From Parelusimicrobium sp031549165 (GTDB taxonomy: Bacteria > Elusimicrobiota > Elusimicrobia > Elusimicrobiales > Elusimicrobiaceae): DNA of 7,593 nucleotides. Position numbers and translations under genes: made by a program. Each line of letters begins with the position of its first letter. Position 1 is the first letter of the stretch. The stretch spans positions 1-7,593 of the forward strand of contig JAVBQE010000092.1 in NCBI GenBank assembly GCA_031549165.1, given 5' to 3'. The notes under the pieces are model-generated. The model was not told the DNA's origin. It made no database searches and saw nothing but the letters and a program-made list of their open reading frames with translations. This document shows, piece by piece, positions 5,795 through 7,593 of the stretch.

Positions 5795-6987
5795 TTACCA
5801 TCGGACAAAACTGTATAGGCTGTACCAAATGCGTGCGCGCATGCCCCTTTGGCGCTTTAAGCATGGTTAATAAAAAAGCTGTGGTAAACTCTGCCTGCAC
5901 ACTGTGCGGTGCATGTATCCCCGAGTGCCCTGTTAAATGCATCTCCATGCCTTCTGTCGCCGCGCCTAAAGCGGACATTTCCGCCTACAGCGGCGTGTGG
6001 GTTTTCCTGGAAACTATTAAAGAAGGCTCTAACCAGCGCACCCGCCCTGTGGGCTTTGAACTTTTAAGCAAAGCAAGAGAACTGGCGGATACTTTGGGTG
6101 AAGAGCTTTGCGCAGTTATCATCGGCAATAACTTTGCTAAAGAGTATAACGAAATTTCCTCTTACGGTGCGGACAAGATTTATGCAGTGTCCGGCCCGCA
6201 GTTTTTTGACTATAATACAGACGCTTACACAGAAGCCATGGTGGCTTTAATTAAAAAATATATGCCCAGTGTAGTTTTGTATCCGTCCACCTATATCGGC
6301 AGAGATTTAGCGCCCAGAATAGCAGCTGAAATCCATGTGGGTTTAACGGCGGACTGCACGGGCCTTTCCGTTAACGCGGACAGAAACTTAGTGCAGACGC
6401 GCCCCGCCTTCGGCGGCAACATTATGGCAGACATTCTCTGCCCTAACCACAGGCCGCAAATGAGCACCGTGCGCCCCAACGTATTTAAAAAAGTAGTTAC
6501 ACGCCCCGGCAAAACGGCGCAGATAGTGGCAGAACCTATTATGCTTAGCCCCAAAGCGTCTCGCGTACGCATTTTAAATGTGCATATTGATCCTGTGCAC
6601 GCGGAGCAGAAGCTGGACGAAGCGCAAGTGGTAATCTCCGGCGGCAGAGGCATGAAGACGGCAGACGGTTTTTCCATGCTTAATGACTTAGCTGAAAACT
6701 TAGGCGGCGCCGTAGGCGCCAGCAGAGCGGCCATAGACATGGGCTTTCAGCCTAAGAAAAAGCAGGTAGGCCAGAGCGGCGTAACAGTGCGCCCCAAACT
6801 GTATGTAGCCTGCGGCATTTCCGGCGCGGTGCAGCACATTGTGGGTATGGATAATTCGGACACTATTATCGCTATCAATAAAGACCCGAAGGCCCCGATA
6901 TTCAATGTCTGCAAATTCGGCCTTGTAGGCGACGTACACCAGATACTGCCCAAAGTAATAGAAGAAGTAAAAAAAGCCAGGAAATAG
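5791..6987 (+). CDS. etfA: Electron transfer flavoprotein alpha subunit with N-terminal 2[4Fe-4S] ferredoxin domain
   Basis: At 398 residues this is longer than plain EtfA (about 320-340) because of an N-terminal ferredoxin domain with two complete cluster motifs: C8-x2-C11-x2-C14-x3-C18-P and C36-x2-C39-x2-C42-x3-C46-P. The EtfA N-terminal domain runs from about 68 to 265, and the FAD-binding domain from about 275, with GGRGMK (284-289), GASR (309-312), QVGQSG (325-330, S where T is usual) and the family signature LYVACGISGAVQHIVG with downstream AIN (337-363), which matches the known EtfA pattern fully. The usual acidic residue in the ADYGIVGD motif is replaced here (VCKFGLVGD, 373-381). 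Ferredoxin-fused EtfA occurs in CarE and LctC of acetogens, in electron-bifurcating complexes. A ribosome binding site AGGAG (5775-5779) lies inside etfB and the ATG overlaps its stop. A terminator follows 13 bases after the stop. Confidence 0.96.
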   Translation: MITIGQNCIGCTKCVRACPFGALSMVNKKAVVNSACTLCGACIPECPVKCISMPSVAAPKADISAYSGVWVFLETIKEGSNQRTRPVGFELLSKARELADTLGEELCAVIIGNNFAKEYNEISSYGADKIYAVSGPQFFDYNTDAYTEAMVALIKKYMPSVVLYPSTYIGRDLAPRIAAEIHVGLTADCTGLSVNADRNLVQTRPAFGGNIMADILCPNHRPQMSTVRPNVFKKVVTRPGKTAQIVAEPIMLSPKASRVRILNVHIDPVHAEQKLDEAQVVISGGRGMKTADGFSMLNDLAENLGGAVGASRAAIDMGFQPKKKQVGQSGVTVRPKLYVACGISGAVQHIVGMDNSDTIIAINKDPKAPIFNVCKFGLVGDVHQILPKVIEEVKKARK

Positions 6988-7000
6988 GAATTAGAAATAT

Positions 7001-7033
7001 AAAAAAGCGGCCTCGTTAAGAGGCCGCTTTTTT
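7001..7033. terminator. Bidirectional intrinsic terminator between etfA and the pilin gene
   Basis: Perfect 14-bp stem: aaaaaagcggcctc (7001-7014) with gaggccgctttttt (7020-7033), loop gttaa. The G+C-rich core is flanked by A- and T-runs, so it ends transcription from etfA on the plus strand and from the pilin gene on the minus strand. The pilin stop codon (7032-7034) overlaps the T-run. Confidence 0.93.
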
Positions 7034-7593
7034 ATTTAATAAGATAATGGTCGCAATTTCCAGCGGAGATAACAGGGCCTTTCCCCCCCAAGGACTGGCA
7101 TAATGAAACATAATAATCCTTATTACTTCCTGCGGTATTTCTTACCCAACATGCCAACATGCCTTTTTTCAACTCCTCTGTTCGTGAGTCTTGTCCCACC
7201 CAGTATCCTACTCCTATATAACCGGAGTCACGGATGTTTGTGGTTGGGGAAATTTTACGTTCCGCCCAAATTACCTGCGCCGGGGTTAGCCCATAAATGA
7301 ATGTATCATTGTAGTAGAAGGTGTCATTTACTTTTGTTGTATTTGAAGGCAAGGAGACATCTAACTCATCAAAAGAAGAGGGCGGAGAATCGTTTGCGAG
7401 GATAAAACGGTCAATAGAGGTGCCCAGTGCTTTTACATTGATAAAAGCTTCGCTGAGCCTGCTTTTATCTACTGCTTTAGTATACTGCGGCAAAGCGACA
7501 GCCGCTAAAATGCCGATGATGAGCACAACCACCAAAAGTTCAATAAGTGTAAAACCGCGTCTATAAACTACGCTAAACGCAGGGGGGGGGGGG
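7032..7593 (-). CDS. Type IV pilin-like protein (prepilin; start codon outside window)
   Basis: A class III-signal pilin or pseudopilin, processed by a prepilin peptidase and assembled into a fibre or export pseudopilus at the inner membrane. The reading frame continues past 7535 to give YRRG followed by FTLIELLVVVLIIGILAAVAL, so cleavage is expected after the Gly at codon 7554-7556 and the mature protein has F1 and the conserved E5, about 173 residues in all. The hydrophobic N-helix is followed by PQYTKAVDKSRLSEAF, a form I associate with Elusimicrobiota pilins. Three cysteines are at mature positions 135, 152 and 167; two could form the usual C-terminal disulphide. The globular domain is rich in Ser, Thr, Asn and Tyr. 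No ATG, GTG or TTG lies upstream of the cleavage site in this frame before the window ends in a C-run on this strand, so the 5' end is missing. Whether it is a major pilin or a minor/pseudopilin cannot be told. Confidence 0.9.
   Translation of the reverse strand, partial: PPPPAFSVVYRRGFTLIELLVVVLIIGILAAVALPQYTKAVDKSRLSEAFINVKALGTSIDRFILANDSPPSSFDELDVSLPSNTTKVNDTFYYNDTFIYGLTPAQVIWAERKISPTTNIRDSGYIGVGYWVGQDSRTEELKKGMLACWVRNTAGSNKDYYVSLCQSLGGKGPVISAGNCDHYLIK
7582..7593. other. Run of 12 G at the window end
   Basis: The plus strand ends in twelve G, which on the minus strand is a poly-C (poly-Pro) run at the 5' end of the pilin frame. Two-colour sequencing gives false poly-G at read ends, and contigs also break at homopolymers, so an artefact is more likely than biology; a real phase-variable tract is the alternative. 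Confidence 0.6.

Noticed and set aside
6291..6740. Minus-strand open frame of 149 codons inside etfA
   Set aside because: Antisense shadow of a well-supported etfA.

Overview
The window looks like a chromosomal stretch from an anaerobic, probably fermentative bacterium, most likely of the phylum Elusimicrobiota. Three things suggest this: the pilin N-terminus (FTLIELLVVVLIIGILAAVALPQY followed by a TKAV segment, a form I associate with Elusimicrobium type IV pilins), a ferredoxin-fused EtfA typical of anaerobes, and a genome that appears seeded with short palindromic intergenic elements. The taxonomic call is inference; no rRNA is present.

Left part, minus strand (1-3066). Read in the direction of transcription the order is a HINT-type HIT protein, an unrecognised six-helix membrane protein, ribosomal protein S21 (rpsU), then DNA primase (dnaG, running off the left edge). 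rpsU-dnaG is the core of the classical macromolecular synthesis operon. Here rpsU has its own good promoter (TTGAAA, 16 bp, TATACT), a strong hairpin terminator follows it, and a palindromic element of about 156 bp fills the gap before dnaG.

Middle, divergent intergenic region (3067-3237). It holds a near-leaderless -10 box for the HIT gene, a 29-bp near-perfect palindrome with an extra half-site, and an extended -10 promoter in an alternating AT tract driving the right-hand operon.

Right part, plus strand (3238-6987). An unusually long acyl-CoA dehydrogenase, EtfB and an EtfA carrying an N-terminal two-cluster ferredoxin domain form an apparent three-gene operon. etfB and etfA overlap by ATGA; the dehydrogenase and etfB are separated by a 95-bp palindromic repeat. 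The set resembles Bcd-EtfAB and CarCDE, which are flavin-based electron-bifurcating complexes, so a cytosolic complex coupling enoyl-CoA reduction (or the reverse) to ferredoxin and NADH is the best hypothesis. A bidirectional terminator closes the operon.

Right edge, minus strand (7032-7593). A type IV pilin-like gene converges on the same terminator. Its prepilin cleavage site is visible but its start codon is not. The window ends in a run of 12 G, which may be a contig-end artefact.

The most notable non-coding signal is that two intergenic palindromic elements, of different internal sequence, share the same GTCGTCATT-type ends and the same end-hairpin / centre / end-hairpin layout. No CRISPR, defence system, transposase, tRNA or rRNA was seen, and I see no clearly undescribed protein system.
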